Of a stretch of 64,000 nt of DNA, positions 1 to 13,100 are shown piece after piece. This DNA is from Antennarius striatus. Taxonomy: Eukaryota > Chordata > Actinopteri > Lophiiformes > Antennariidae. Position 1 is the stretch's first letter. Every line of letters begins with the position of its first letter. The notes under the pieces were generated by a model. That model had not been told where the DNA came from. It did no database searches and saw only the letters and a program-made list of their open reading frames with translations. Where the stretch lies: the NCBI RefSeq assembly GCF_040054535.1, contig NC_090797.1:3717501-3781500 (forward strand), read 5' to 3'. A program made the position numbers and the translations under genes.

Positions 1-1703
1 TCTCTACCTGTGGGTTAGAGGCAGAGAATAGAAACTTTTAACCAAGCTGGGGGTTTTCTTTAGTGAAGATTTATTTGATGGAGATAAATTTGGTAGTGTA
101 AGAGGAGAACAAACCTGTCCGCCACACATGTGTCTCTGGTTGTGGAACCGAAGCTCCGTCAGGGTGTTGTTTCCTGGAAGTGCTTGGACCAGGGCCATCA
201 CGCCTTTCCCAGTCACATAGTTGGACTCTATATTCAGGCTGACGATGGACGAGTTCTCCCTCAGCATCTTAGCGATGGCCAGAGCCGAGGGGTCATCGGC
301 TCGGGTGTTTGCAAGGCTAAAGACACGCACGTGTGTGTTGGACCTCAGCGCTTCAGCAAATCGGATGAGGGTTTCCTATGAAAAAGTTAGATGTTTAGAT
401 TTTTCCAGAACATGGAGAACTTGTCAGCATCCATAACACACCAGTATTCTTCATGTTGGCACAGGTGATGTAAAGGGATGTGTGAGGAATCTGTGGTATT
501 CAGCTACACAACGGCTTTGTGTTAAACATGGAACCATCTTTTTATAACCATGCCTGGTTCTAAAAATAAAACAAGCAAAAGTTACTCAACAGTGACGGAC
601 AGGATGCTGGAAGCTAATCCCCGCCTATCGCTGATGAAGCCAGTCAAAACACTGGAACACTTTGATTGGTCGGTTTAATTGTGTTGCTTTTTTTTTTTGT
701 ACCGATCATGTCAATCTTTCGTCCCCGTTTGTACCTGTGAGATATCGTCAATGTTGTTGAGGTTGACCTCTGTGAGTTCGGGGTCGTCGCTAAGGACTCG
801 TTGCAGAGCTTCGTCGACAACTGTCGGGTTTCCAGTTGCGTTCGGGTCAACAGGTGGAGGGGGTGGAGTCAGCCTCATAGGCTCCACCCTCTGCGGCTTC
901 AGCAGCATCGGCGCATCGGCCTGTGACGAGGACTCCCCCGAATCCTTTGAGGGTTCGACTTTTAATTTATTATCTCGTTCCTCCACCTCTTCCTCTTCAT
1001 CTTCCTCTTCCTCTGTCACAGCTTCCTCCTCTTCCTCAATCTCCTCCTCTTCTTCATCGTCCTCTTCCTCATCTTCTTCATCTGTTTGCTCCCTTTCTTT
1101 CTCGTTTTCAACATCTTTCTCATCCTCTGCGCCGCTGTCTCCGGTCACACACTCCTCATCTTCCTCTTCTTTATCCTGTATTTTTAGAAATTGATTAATT
1201 TTTGGAAATGGGTGAATTTAAAGTTAACAAACACACATTTGAGACAAGTATGACTGAACGATCAGCTTATTATCACTGTTATAATCATTTGGTTCATCAA
1301 ATCACTTCTTACTTGAAGTTTTCAAGTAATCCATCATGAGTTCTACCTGATGACACTAGAAACAAGCTAACTTTACTTCTGGCACTTAAAAACAGCCAAA
1401 TAAATCTTACTGAATGTCTACACTGACCGCTTTGGAGCTTCCTCCACTTATCTCGTCCTCCAGCAGTCGACGGGTCTCATTTTCCCAATACTTCATGAGC
1501 GAGTCCCTGCTAAATGTCCCCGTTGGGGACTTGTCGGTCTGGTCTCTCTGTCGGAGTCCTATGGGTACGTTGGCATCGGGATCGATGTCAGCCAGCTCCT
1601 TTTCCAACTCAGCCAGCTCTTCAGGGCTGAGGGAAGCCAAAAGCTCGTCCTCGTCGACATCTTCGTACTTACTAAGCTCTCGACGGTACCCAAAGAAGCT
1701 CAT
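1..1703 (-). CDS. lmod2: leiomodin (lmod2-like), 5' part; runs off left edge
   Basis: Leiomodins nucleate and elongate actin filaments at thin-filament pointed ends in muscle. Coding exons on the minus strand: 1703-1411 (start ATG 1703-1701; N-terminus MSFFGYRRELSKYED), 1175-735 and 375-115; the rest lies left of the window. The first exon has the tropomodulin-family tropomyosin/actin-binding start (DEDELLASLSPEELAELE, then PTGTFSRDSLMKYWE). The second is a long Glu/Asp run (about plus 975-1175), a short Pro run and the motif DDPELTEVNLNNI. The third carries leucine-rich repeats (VFSLANTRADDPSALAIA, ELRFHNQRHMCGGQ). The acidic run and the HNQRH motif favour leiomodin over tropomodulin, and the first 20 residues fit LMOD2 better than LMOD1 or LMOD3. 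The Pro/WH2 C-terminus would be outside. Oddity: the strong donor at 1410 leaves phase 2, whereas exon 2 needs phase 0; a weaker donor after 1422 restores frame, or a small exon is missed. Confidence 0.82.
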
Positions 1704-4333
1704 GGCCAAAGCCTGATCAGTTCAGACAAGTCAGTTGTTGCTTGTTTGTCGATTCGATCGCCGACCCAAAGCGAAATAGTTCTGTGTGGATAGAGGTTCC
1801 AACTGAAGACAGGGTCCGCGTCGATGCTGCTGGAGACCCACTGACATAACCTCTCACAAACCAGATGAGGAGATGCTTTCCAGGGGAAGCCGGTTGGACA
1901 TGCTGGTCCCAGTCAAAAAGGTGCGTCTGGTTAGAACCCACACCAGTCTGAACCAGATCTATCCTGGCCTTGTGTGTGTGTCCGTTGGTGTCCTCCCCAC
2001 TTAAATCTCCCCAGCTGCTGTTCAGGCCTTAAGAGAGGGATCAGAGGGGAACGTACCAAAATGTGGGGCCCATGATGCAGCGTCTTTTTTGGGAGGCACC
2101 GCTCTGAGAGACAGATCCACAAAAAGCATGTGAGCTCAGATACTCCAGCCTGTCAGCGTAGCGGTCTGTCACCACAGCCTGAGTGTCTTTGTTCGCAGCC
2201 AAAACATACCAACGGAACAGAACAAGACCGGTAAACAGAGATAATGTATCTCCCAGTGAACAGCACGGCTAGCTGCGTGTTGGTCAGCAGAGGCATTAAC
2301 ACTCCATCCGTTGTTATTAATAGTTGATATGGACAATTAATAAACTGGGAGAGATACTTAGACATAACTTAGATCTGATACGGTGGTGATTGTTTTATTT
2401 TTCTGCTCTATTCCCTGACCCAACACCAGATATCTTTATAACTGCGGAAAAAAAACACTATTCATGCTTTTTAGCAACAAATAGCCTCATAAGACACAAA
2501 ATTACTACTCATGCTGAATCATGAGTGAATCATTGCAATATTTAATTATTTTGTGGAGAATAAAATTTCGCTTTTTGAGTTCAGCTTCCTCGACTGCAAG
2601 TCACGTAATGGAATGCACCCCCAATGTTTGTTATGACTGGAATGTTTTTGCAGAGAAAAATATTTTTTTAAAAACCTTTGGAGTCATGTTATAGAAATGA
2701 ATCATAGCTGATGGAGGGGTTTCAGCGGAAGGGAATGACGGATAGAAACAGATCAAAACAAACGCTAAAGAAGAAGAAGAAGAAAGCTGGACTTGGTGAT
2801 AAATGGTCTTTGTGATTTGAGCTGCAATGTTATTCAGCGACAGATCTGATCAACAGAAGGCTCTTTGTCGGAACGACTGGACTGCTGAGCTATGAGGTGC
2901 AGAAAAGACTTTTCTCCATTTTTGTGGTTGATGAGTTCGGATGATGTGCATTAGGCTTTGCTCCGTCCTGCAGAATATCAACACTGTCCAGGTTTCCTGA
3001 TCCAGCTGCATCTCACAGGTCTGTGTGTCCATTGTCGGACAAGGTGCTCACATCACCACCTAGTGGAGGAGAAGGAGATTACAACAATATCCTTTTCCTC
3101 TCCAAGCAAAATACCAGAGGTTCACAGCATCTGATTTTATCACCTTATTTTATTCAGGATTTTACTTTCCTACAGTGACAGACAGCAATTTATTTCAGAT
3201 CGGTCTGAAACTTTTCTACATGCAACTACATTGTAGTTGCATGAATCTGTCACGCCCTCAGGCGACCCTGCTTTGTAGCCAGTGTGGTTTCCTTTTTGTG
3301 TTATACGTATATCCAACTTCATTCAAACTGAAATATACTGAAAATTATTGTTGCTATCATTACCTTTAGACACTACAGTATGTGCATCCCAAACAGAAGT
3401 TCTCAACCAGTAATAATAGTAATAATAATAATAAAATACATCTTTTTATTTCTGAATCTTCTCCTTATTCTGATATGAATGCAATAACTAATAGTCTGTA
3501 CATTCAATAATCTTAAACACCATGATTTCAAAGTATTTCAGTAAAAAATGTATAACCCTAAGAAGCTCTGACCCAACAGCAGGATCTATGGGAAGCAAAT
3601 GCGTGGTGAAAAGAGGGAATCCAGAGGGGATGAGGATGAGCAAAAGAGGCAGAGGGGAGTCTGGGAGGAGCTGAGCTAGTGGTGATTGCAGGAAGGTGAG
3701 TTCCAAGTATGTTATGGGGGTCCAACGCAGGAGCAAAGGGCAGCAGGAGAAAGCTGCAGACAGGAATTGGTTGCAGAAAGTCGAGTTTATCTGGTTGTGA
3801 CCCGAAGCCTGGCATTCATCTCAATGGAGATTGTAGCTGGAGATCACCTGATGGGCCCAGCACACCTGATTCCACTCCTGCAATGAAACAGCAAGGAGCT
3901 TTCTGAATCGAAAAGAGTGGAAAGCAAACAGAGGGCACGACACCAACAGTTAACAAGTCCCCATCATCATCTTATTTCCACTTTCTAAACAACAGCTTGA
4001 GGAACAACCTTGGTAATATTCTGAGCAAAACATTAGAGAACAAGCGCCCACTTTCTCTTGATGCACAAACTGATACGTGGGAGTTTATGGAAAAAAAAAG
4101 TCTCCAGCAGCGTCAGTGTGTGTGTGACACGGTGACTCAGTCTGTAGGCGGCCTCTCCGCCACCACGTCAAAAGACCTCCACCAGCCTGTCTGGAGTGGA
4201 AGCAGACTGCCCCGTCCTCAAGTTTCACTCCACGCATGGACATCACTCACAGACGCACAATGAGCTGCGCCTTTCTGCAGAAAACCCATCGTTTCATGCA
4301 CTGGATTTAAGGAACTGCAGATTTTTGCTCCAT
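1704..4333. other. intergenic region between divergent lmod2 and kitlg
   Basis: About 2.6 kb separating two genes transcribed away from each other, so it must hold both promoters and 5' UTRs. The kitlg 5' UTR probably includes the stretch just before 4334. No long ORF with family similarity is seen. The only structures noted are a 12-bp perfect inverted repeat at 3219-3243, a short AAG run near 2768-2783 and a short ATA/AAT run near 3415-3435. Confidence 0.7.
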
Positions 4334-7300
4334 ATGAGGAAGAAAGTAAGTTGAAGAATTTAAATTAAGGCTTTTTAAATTGTATGTTGTAGAGCGTTTG
4401 GGTAAATTTACTGATGTTTATCTCTCACTTGTGTTTAGGCAGGAGATTTACAAGTAGAGTAAGAATTTTTTATTTTTTTTTAGACTCTTTTTTTTCACCA
4501 CAGTGAAATACAACTGATGGCACAGGGTTGCTAAGATTTCTCTGTAATTTGTAGCACTGAATGCAAGCTACTTAATATTTCAAGATCATGAATTTTCAAA
4601 TTGTGTAAAATTCCTTCAGTGTTTAAACTGGAAATAAAGTTTTTTTTAAAAAAACACTGACAATGAATGAATGCATTATTTTATATTATTAGCATTGTTG
4701 TATTAATATGTGAATAGTTCTGCATTGACTGCTCTCTTCACTGCAATCCTTTTGAAAGGGGAAATACTTCCTGTATTTTATTTTTGCATGTGTATAAATC
4801 CTTCTGAAGCCTTTTCTTCCTGTCGGACCGGTGGCCCTGGACTCTGTCCATTAGTCATCTGTGAGCTCGTGCATTTAGAATCATTACACCTCAAAGTATC
4901 GACGAGTCGCTGCAGCTGTCACAAACACTTTGACAGCATTCACCACCAGCATGTTTCATCTGAATCACCAACTAAAGTAGAAATTTGGGGTGTTTCAATC
5001 TGCTGCTCCCATAATTGTTCACATCAAACATAAATGAAATTAATCAGATTTGGAGCATCAGATTTACTTGTTATAAGTTATAAAGAAAGATACAAAATAC
5101 TCTGTTTTTAGTTAAATCAAACTTTATCTAGCGGATCGAAAATGTTTAATGAAGCCGATGTGAATTCAGATTTTGTACAGTAAATTTTTGAACAGTATAT
5201 TTTTAAAGTGTATTTTCTAATTTATCACTATATGCTATAAATATATACACGACCGTTATATATTCAACATATCTATATAAGAAATGTGCATATATATATA
5301 TGCATGTAGATAGAAAAATAGATGTAGATATATATACAGTTATATAGATACAGATAGATATGAGTGGATGGAACCCATGAGCAAGGCATTATGGGTGAAG
5401 TGTATTTTCTAAAATGGGCCTTCCTGAGCTAAAAAGCAGTTAAACGTTCAGATTATAACTTTTTGCTGTTTCTGTCATAAACTTTACTATATCTTGTACC
5501 TGTTGTCATGTAAATATACTACATGTCATTTCTGCTCTTTTCCTCAGATCTTGAAATCAATTTGTGTCCTCTTGAGTCTGTTCACAAGTTTGAATCTCTG
5601 CTGCGGAAAATTTACGACTCCCATAACTGACGATGTGAGCAAGCTGTCATTATTGGTGAGGATATTGAGCAGCTACAGGATCGATACGTATCATATTCAT
5701 ATCTGTTTGTATTTTTGTCTCGTATTGACATTGTGTAAATGATGTCATTATTCTCATTACAGAAGCAGAACATCCCCTCCGATTATGAGATTCCTGTTAG
5801 TTACATTCCCAAGGAAGAGGTACGTATGGAAAGAAAAAAAGAGGGAGAGGGAATATTGGGAAATACAGATTTGGTGGGGGAAGTTGATTTAGTCAAATCT
5901 TCCAGGCTGGTACGTGTTGGGTGGTGTTAAACATCTTTCCTTTGGAACAAAGCCTTGGGAAGCTGGCCAACAAATTTGGTGCCATCTCCTCCAATAAAGA
6001 ACATATAATTGTCTTCATCGCCATGGTGAAGAGTTTACGCTTCACCTTTAACCACGACGAAGTGGTAAGCAATCAGAAAATGTCCAGTTTTCCTTGAAGC
6101 AATGTAATATTTCTACAGTTTGTGATGTCTTTGTGTCTGATCCTTGCAGGAAGCAATGATGCAAGTCTTCCAATGCCATTATCGGGAGAGTAGATTAGTG
6201 TCTGATCTGTACTTTGATTACATCAGAGATATCTTACAAGCTGCCACTCCGGGAGAATCTGACTTCTCATGCAAGCTGGAACCGTGCGTTAACTCACCGC
6301 AAACACCAGGTACATCATTCATTTGCATTTTGAATTTTTAATGGATGCCTGAAAGAAACAGCCGAGTAGACTATTAGTGGGCAGATATTGATCTGGGATC
6401 AAGGACATACAACTGGGACTGGAATCTAATTTGTGAACATGAGCACACAGCTAATACAGGTAATTACATGGATTATATGATCAAACACGGCATTAGAGAA
6501 AGCCAAGTCAACCTGACATTTCAATGAAGTCTGTGTTTTTGTATCTATGTTACACTTGAATCCCCTCAGAATTCCCTCTACTTGTTCAGTAAATGGTAAT
6601 CCTGAGGTATCGGTCTACACGCTATCAAATTTCTGAAGTGTAACCATAGTCAGAGCAATTTTCCAATAATACTTCCTTCTTCCAGGAGGTCATGAGGAGG
6701 GTCATGAACACAACTGGTCAAATAGAACTCCTTTGCTGGTCGCTCTAATCCCCTTCAGTGCCTGCCTTGTCATCATCGTCTGGCTGGTACGTGGGTCACG
6801 TCAGCATCAGTCAACCTATGTGAAACAGGAAACACAGAACCACACAATGTTTATTACTTATAGCATGAAACTGAACCAGATGAATATGCATCTACATGAC
6901 AGTTAACTCTGATGAAGGTCTTTGTATTTTGCCTGCTAGCAATGTAGCATGGTTAACTTAAAGTAATTCATCACAACATCACAAATTAAGAAAAAAAAAT
7001 CCTGCACTGTCTTTGTAATACCAAATATCTGCAAGATTAATGACATATTAGCCTCACTTGTGTTACGTGTTAAATGCATTATCCAATAGCACACCATCTA
7101 TCACTGAAAAGCATTACCAGATGCTTTATTGGTAGTTAAAGTTGTTTGATTTTAGAGTCATTTTTATATACAGTGCGTCTTCGTTCTTTGCGGTTAATGT
7201 GTTCCAGGAACCACACGCGATTAAGGAATCCGCGATCGAGCGATGAACTATTTATCTTATTATTTAAGGTAATTTTAAACATTTATGAACCCTCCCCAAA

Positions 7301-7961
7301 CTGATATTAAACCACCTTCTATCTGTATTACCTTTTCCCACACTTTTATTGACTGTTTAAAGTACTTTTGTGTCTCACGTAAGTCCGAAACTCACGGAAC
7401 GGAGCGCACTTCCAGATGCCATCAGCCAATAAAATGCGCGTACGGTATCATGTGACTGCTTACCAACACTCCGCAATGAGGTGAAGTCGCGACTGTTGAT
7501 GCACCAGGGCGCACTGTATTTATTTATTTTTATTTATTACAGTGTGTTAGTCTATTATGACATCATAACATGTCTTCATTTTCATGAGCACTTCCAGGAA
7601 GGAAGGAAGTCCTTGCAAAGTTAACTACCCATCAAATATTCAGTACTTCAGTGCTCCCTTAATGCCTAATTCTCATGGTGCCTCCTTGAGAGATTCATCA
7701 TCATCTGTCATTTGTTCATCCCACAAAATAAGATGGAAATAAATGCTTTTCCAGGATGCGACTTCTATTTTATAGATTTCTTTTTTTTTTTATTTCTAGC
7801 TGAAGTCTGGGAGGTGTTTGTCCGTCTGCAATACTGTAAATGATGAACTGGAACCATCTGACGTGATCCCAAGTGTGTCTCTGGCCGTCCCGCTTCAAAC
7901 ACTCACCGAAGATGACGCACAGCCAGCGGGGGAGGCCGTCCCTGAACACGAAAGTGGATGA
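4334..7961 (+). CDS. kitlg: kit ligand (stem cell factor), membrane-anchored cytokine
   Basis: Ligand of the Kit receptor tyrosine kinase, acting on pigment cells, germ cells and blood precursors. Seven coding exons: 4334-4345, 5548-5655, 5763-5819, 5906-6064, 6150-6309, 6686-6786, 7800-7961; they join in frame to 252 residues. The first exon holds only four codons (MRKK), as in mammalian KITLG where exon 1 is also tiny. Residues 5-27 are a hydrophobic signal peptide. Family landmarks are ITDDVSKLSLLKQNIPSDY, SYIPKEE, TCWVVLNIFPLE, FQCHYRE, and spaced cysteines for the two SCF disulfides. A transmembrane helix (about 178-200, LLVALIPFSACLVIIVWLL) precedes a roughly 50-residue cytoplasmic tail ending EHESG. 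The stalk between cytokine core and membrane is short, so shedding may differ from the long mammalian form (inference). Which teleost paralogue (a or b) cannot be decided here. A possible poly(A) signal is at 9249. Confidence 0.93.
7171..7516. mobile_element. non-autonomous Tigger/pogo-like DNA transposon (MITE) in kitlg intron 6
   Basis: A 346-bp unit starts CAGTGCG and ends CGCACTG, giving matched short terminal inverted repeats, and is flanked on both sides by TA, the target duplication of Tc1/mariner-superfamily elements. The left part (cggttaatgtgttccagg, then acacgcgattaaggaat and ccgcgat) resembles the ends of Tigger/pogo elements that I know from vertebrate genomes. There is no transposase ORF, so it is a deletion derivative moved in trans. 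Family assignment is from memory of the consensus style. Confidence 0.6.
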
Positions 7962-10167
7962 TTCATGACTAAAAGGAAAAGGGAAATCTGAACAGAAACA
8001 CAACAACTCACTGTCCAGGTTGTGGAGCTTGCTGGATAAATGGGTGTGATCATTCATCTGCGTGCATTAACCTGAACTGTGAAATGAAAATCGCTAAATT
8101 CTCCAGAGACTTCTACAACTTAAGTATCCAAAGATGTTGCTTGGGACCAATGGGGGAGAAAAAATCCAGCTATCTATCAAAATAGCTGGAGGAGTACCTT
8201 TTTATTGTCTGTTCTAGGCCAATGTTTAGAAGCATTTGGCTTTGACCTTCTGTCAGCAGATGACAAATTGTTTTTTTCTCATTCCACTCAGAACTGAAGA
8301 TTAAAATCTAATCTATCCTAGTTTGGAAGAAACCATCTCAATCTGTTGTGGGACGCCTGTCAGGAAAGCATTGGTGATGTCTTGACATCACCGATCCAGT
8401 CGGCAGGTCAACACACCGAATCTCAACCTGTCTCTTTATGCTGACTTTTACTGAAATGCATCAGGGGTACAATGCAAAGAAGTTTGTGCACTCAGTGAAA
8501 TAACTGAATGCATGAGAAGTAAAAGGGCAATTAAAGAATCTTTTGAGGAGTGCAGTTCATTGTTGACGCTGTTCGGATCTGCCACATCGGATTACCAGCC
8601 TACTAGTTGCAAACAGCACGCCAAACAGTTCAACAAGCGTCCTACTTTGTGTATCAAAGATCTGACCAGATGGCAGATAGCTATCGCCAGAGGCACTTTG
8701 AATCCATTCATTGTATTTCAAAGCTGTTGCCCAGTGATCTATAGCCGCTGCTCGGCCCCAGTGAGTGTGTTGGAGCATTTACTGCCTTATTCACCGAGTC
8801 AATCATGAGAACATGACTCCTCGAGTGTGAGCACTCTTGTACTGTATGTGTCAGAGAGAAGGAAAGAGAGAGACACCACAAACAGGACGAGGGAAAGTGA
8901 GGGAGATAGGGATAGATAGATGGACGGACGGATGAGCTCAGTGAGAAACATAAGGAGGGCTTGTTCTTGTCACAAAAGAACTGGCCGTAGGCTGGAGGAA
9001 ATACCAGTTACAAACACGACTGATGTCGGCAGATCCCTATGAATCAACAGGCTAAGAATCTTTCCAGACCACAGGGTTTGAAGCCTCATCCACACAGGAT
9101 TGTTAGTAATTCAATAACAGTTTCTATATTCTAATGGAGTACTACTACTTATACATGCAGTATTGTTGTTTTCTGGTGATGAATTTGTATAATTTTGATA
9201 TGATAATCTGTATTTGTACTGTATGTGAAATTTTAAGTTATTTTATTAAATAAACCATTCACTAAAGGTAATAAACGTTTTGTACCATTTGAATTATGCA
9301 AATGAGAAAATAGAGCCATTCAAGTTTGTATGAAGGAGTGAAAAATCACTGCAATAACTATACCATCATTTTCTAAAGCAGACTACAGAACAGCGAGTGC
9401 TATCAATGGATTCCAGGAACTGTTATGCTATATATAACACTTTATATCATAGTAAATCTGAACAATGGACTTCGTAGAAAACCTGTCTGGATCTAGAAAA
9501 CCTGGCTCGGAGCGATTAAAATAACACCTGGATAGGGTGATAGTCAGTATGTCATTAATTTGGCAGTGGGTAGATCTGAGTAAAGCAATCATGAACCCCT
9601 TTCTGATGTAATAATACAGGATTTTGTTTATTACAGCCTGTCTTTCCGAATGATCAGGGTAGAATAGCAATGGCTTTAGTGTATGCTACGTATACTCCAT
9701 ACTTAGTCTAGTATGTCTTTAGGCATTTAATGTTTAGTTAATGTTTTAGTTTGAAGCAAATTTACATAAACACACACATGAACACAAACACACACAAATA
9801 AAAAGTCAAAAATACACTGTACTTGAAATTTTTAAGTTGTAATATTAGTGATAATAAATTTGTAATAAATTCATAATCATATTTCACATGTTGGACACTC
9901 ATGTTGCTCCTCGTGGTTTTCGCTCCTCCCCAACAATTTCAAATAACGGTGCTCTTATTTCTAACAAACATCCGGCGGAAGTAGACGGACTTTTGTTTTG
10001 GAAAGCCGCTACCCAGCGGTCGCCATTATTCTTCCTGGCTTGACACGCGGTATTAAGACAATTTAACACTTTTAAACATTATATTACGGGTTAAGGCGCT
10101 GCTTTGGCAGCATATCTGTGCAGCCGATTGATTTTCTTATGAATGAGCGGAAAATCTTCAGTCCGGA
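7962..10167. other. kitlg 3' UTR and intergenic DNA up to the zinc-finger gene
   Basis: The part up to about 9275 is a plausible kitlg 3' UTR, with the first good AATAAA at 9249-9254. From about 9950 the base composition rises and a TATA-less promoter for the next gene is likely (GCGGAAGT at 9975-9982, an ETS-type site, and GCCATT near 10022, a YY1-type word). ORFs around 8512-8808 on both strands show no family similarity and are treated as chance. Confidence 0.55.
9249..9254 (+). terminator. polyadenylation signal AATAAA, candidate for kitlg
   Basis: First canonical hexamer downstream of the kitlg stop codon, about 1.3 kb after it, in AT-rich sequence. Assignment is by position only. Confidence 0.4.
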
Positions 10168-13100
10168 ATGGAGAAACGAAGCGATACCGCAGGTAAGCTA
10201 ACATTAGCGGGCTAATAGTAGCTGCCGCCGAGGATGACTGTCAAACATGGAGAAGCGCTGTAAGCCCATCTATTTACAACCAAGCGACTTCTCGCATTTA
10301 AATTTACACCAGAATGCATAGAAGAAAGTTTTATTTATTATATTGAAGATATTTTGTGCTTAGCTAGCCAACTAGCCCGGGTAGCCAGACGGCTCGGGTG
10401 TAAAATAGCTGCATATCCTTCCCCATTAAATGTGCGTCTGCAGCGCGTCGTTCCGCGAACAGCGTGACGATTGCGGTAATTCAACGCACTGCCCCCGCAA
10501 AAACTTCATGTTTGAGTCTCATGCGTTTTGCGATTGGCGCTCAATCTCTTAACGGCTTCACACGCAAACGCGCACACGCTCGTCCCTGTAGGGGGTTTAT
10601 CTGAGCGTGTCGTCAGCGCTGCAGCGCCCCCCCACAACAGCTTCTGGGTACACCTGCACAATCTATCGATACATTACTATTAAATGCACGTATTGATCAT
10701 AGATAGGAAGGAACACAGAAACAGGTGCTGTTCTTGGGAGTGACTTATATATGTATTTTTAAAAAATATATTATTATGTGTGGACAGGCAAAAAAAAATG
10801 ACTCTTGGAACTCAGACATTTGAAACCTGGAGAATAGCGGGTGAGAGGGTTTCCTCAGGAAATCCTGATTCCAAAAGGATAATCAATCTTCCTTCTTCAA
10901 ACACAAAACATGCTTCCAGATTTTCACACTTGCTAATCTTCTCTAATTTTCTTTTTTTTTTTTTGAGCGCAGGTGGTCTCCCGCTGGCCTCCCTTCGCTT
11001 GATGGCCTCTCCCCTACAACTGACGTATTCGTACATATGGCAGGTCATCCGACAGCGGAATGTGAAGATGTATGGGAAGGTGGAGGAGTTTGTCACCTTG
11101 GTAACGCAGACTGCTCCTGAGCTCATGAGTTTCAAGCAGACTGCCCAGCTCGTCTTGGGCTTGAGAGCCAGGGTGAGAGTTTCTCATCTACAGTGTGTGT
11201 ATGTTTTCATATGACGTTTGTTCTCGACTTGGGTTATAGCTTGTGTTATGACTGTTTTCTTTCTTCTAAATATAGATTATTTTGGATTTGCTTCACAAAG
11301 ATGGCCCACCAGATTCTAGGGCTATACAAATCCTCATAAATAAGTTGAAGGTCTCAACGTCTACAGTGGTAAGAACGGGAAAATTGTCTGAGAATCATAC
11401 TGTATATACTGTATAAAAGTTATACTTCATTTTAAATGTTGCTTGTGTTCAGTTTTACTCAACATTGTCGAACCTCGATGTGAAAACGAACCTTTAGTTA
11501 CAGTATTCCTCGTGTTACAGAAAGACACTGAGGTGGAGAAATCACAAACAAACTTTATGGTGCTGGTCCAGAATCTGCTGAAAAATCCTGCTGAGAGAAA
11601 ACGCTTCTTCCAGGTAAAAGTTAGACTGTCATCACAAAGGCCATTTTTCATTTACTAGATACTTTTTGCCTTTGCCCCAACGCGGTTAAACTCATACATA
11701 TTCTGTCTGCAGGAAGTATTCCCTGTTCAGTATGGCACAAAGTTTGACACGGCTCTGCAGGCTCTGACTGCAGGTCTGGTGTGCAAGCTGGAGCAACTGC
11801 TTCCTGTTCCAAATCTCTCCCAGGTCATTACATTTTAATATTTACCTGTGTTGAGGTGAGCTACTGGTTGCAGACAGGAAGGACTTCTTATCTGAATGAT
11901 CCTGATCCATTTACTTTAAAAAAAAAAAAAAGCTTGATTTTTCACCACTCGGCGCGTTAAATGTTACTGCAAATTTACGGATTATTTTCTTTATACCTCT
12001 AGCTTGGCACCATGATCTCAACAGAGCCCATACTGGAGGAATGTGGGGGCTTGATCCCTGACTCAAAGGACCTGAAGATCCTCCTCCGACACCAGCAAGC
12101 CAAGGGAGTGCTTGGTGTCAAAGGTACACTCGTATGAATGAACCCGAGATTAAACAGAGGGCTATTGAATGAATCAAAAATGAATCTATTCAAAGTGTTT
12201 TTCGTTTCTTTAGCGACCATCTCATCCTCTGTGGGCGACTGTGTGCTCTCGTCGCTCGCCTTTCGCCCCAAACCAGTAGAACCACCAGCGCCACCACCTC
12301 CACCTCCACCCCCACCTCCACCCCCAAAATCCCCACCACCACCAACACCAACACCAGCACCAGCAAAGCAATTAGAGGCCACTGTCAATGAAACAACCCC
12401 AGCTGCCCACAGTGACACAGAAGACTTGGGAATATTGTCAGACGACTCTGACAGCCAAGTGGGCGTGGCGACCAGACCGCAGAGAAAAGGTCAATACGGT
12501 CAAAAAACAGCTGAGGAAGGCGTTTCAACGACAACTCAGGTGGATAAAAATGTGGTGCAAGAGAAGAACTGTGCAAGCGAACAATCTGATGATACTCCAC
12601 AAAACAAAGAAGGTGAGGGAGCACCTGCCGCTCCAGAGAAACCAGAGGAGCTGCCCTTGAAATCAGTCCCCCTGAAGGTCGTTCCAATTCCGATCAAAAC
12701 GGCTTCCGCCATGCAGAATTCGGGCGGCGCAGCCCCAAAGGACGGGCAGAAGACTCAGCGAGTGACATTGCATCAATGGGTGTCACAGATCGCCACCAAC
12801 TCGCTCTCACTGCCAGCTTTACCGCCGCTCCCTCCAGCCAGGTTGAGCTCGGCGGACGACATGAAGCCGAGCATAAGAAAAAAGAAGCAGATCCGACCGC
12901 CGGCCGACAGATTCACTTGCACCGTGTGCGATAAGAGCTTCCCGTATCAGTCCAAGCTGCTGGACCACGAGCGCATTCACACCGGAGAGAAACCGTTCAT
13001 TTGCACGGCGTGCAATAAAAGCTTCAGAACGCAAGCTTTCCTCAACAACCACCTGAAGACCCACAGCACGGTGCGCCCGTACGCCTGCGGGCAGTGCGGC

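Noticed and set aside
679-1194. Plus-strand ORF rich in Ser opposite the leiomodin acidic exon
   Set aside because: It is the antisense reading of Glu/Asp codons; the minus frame has family motifs and splice sites.
8512-8808. ORFs on both strands downstream of kitlg
   Set aside because: No family motif, no splice context, inside the likely kitlg 3' UTR.
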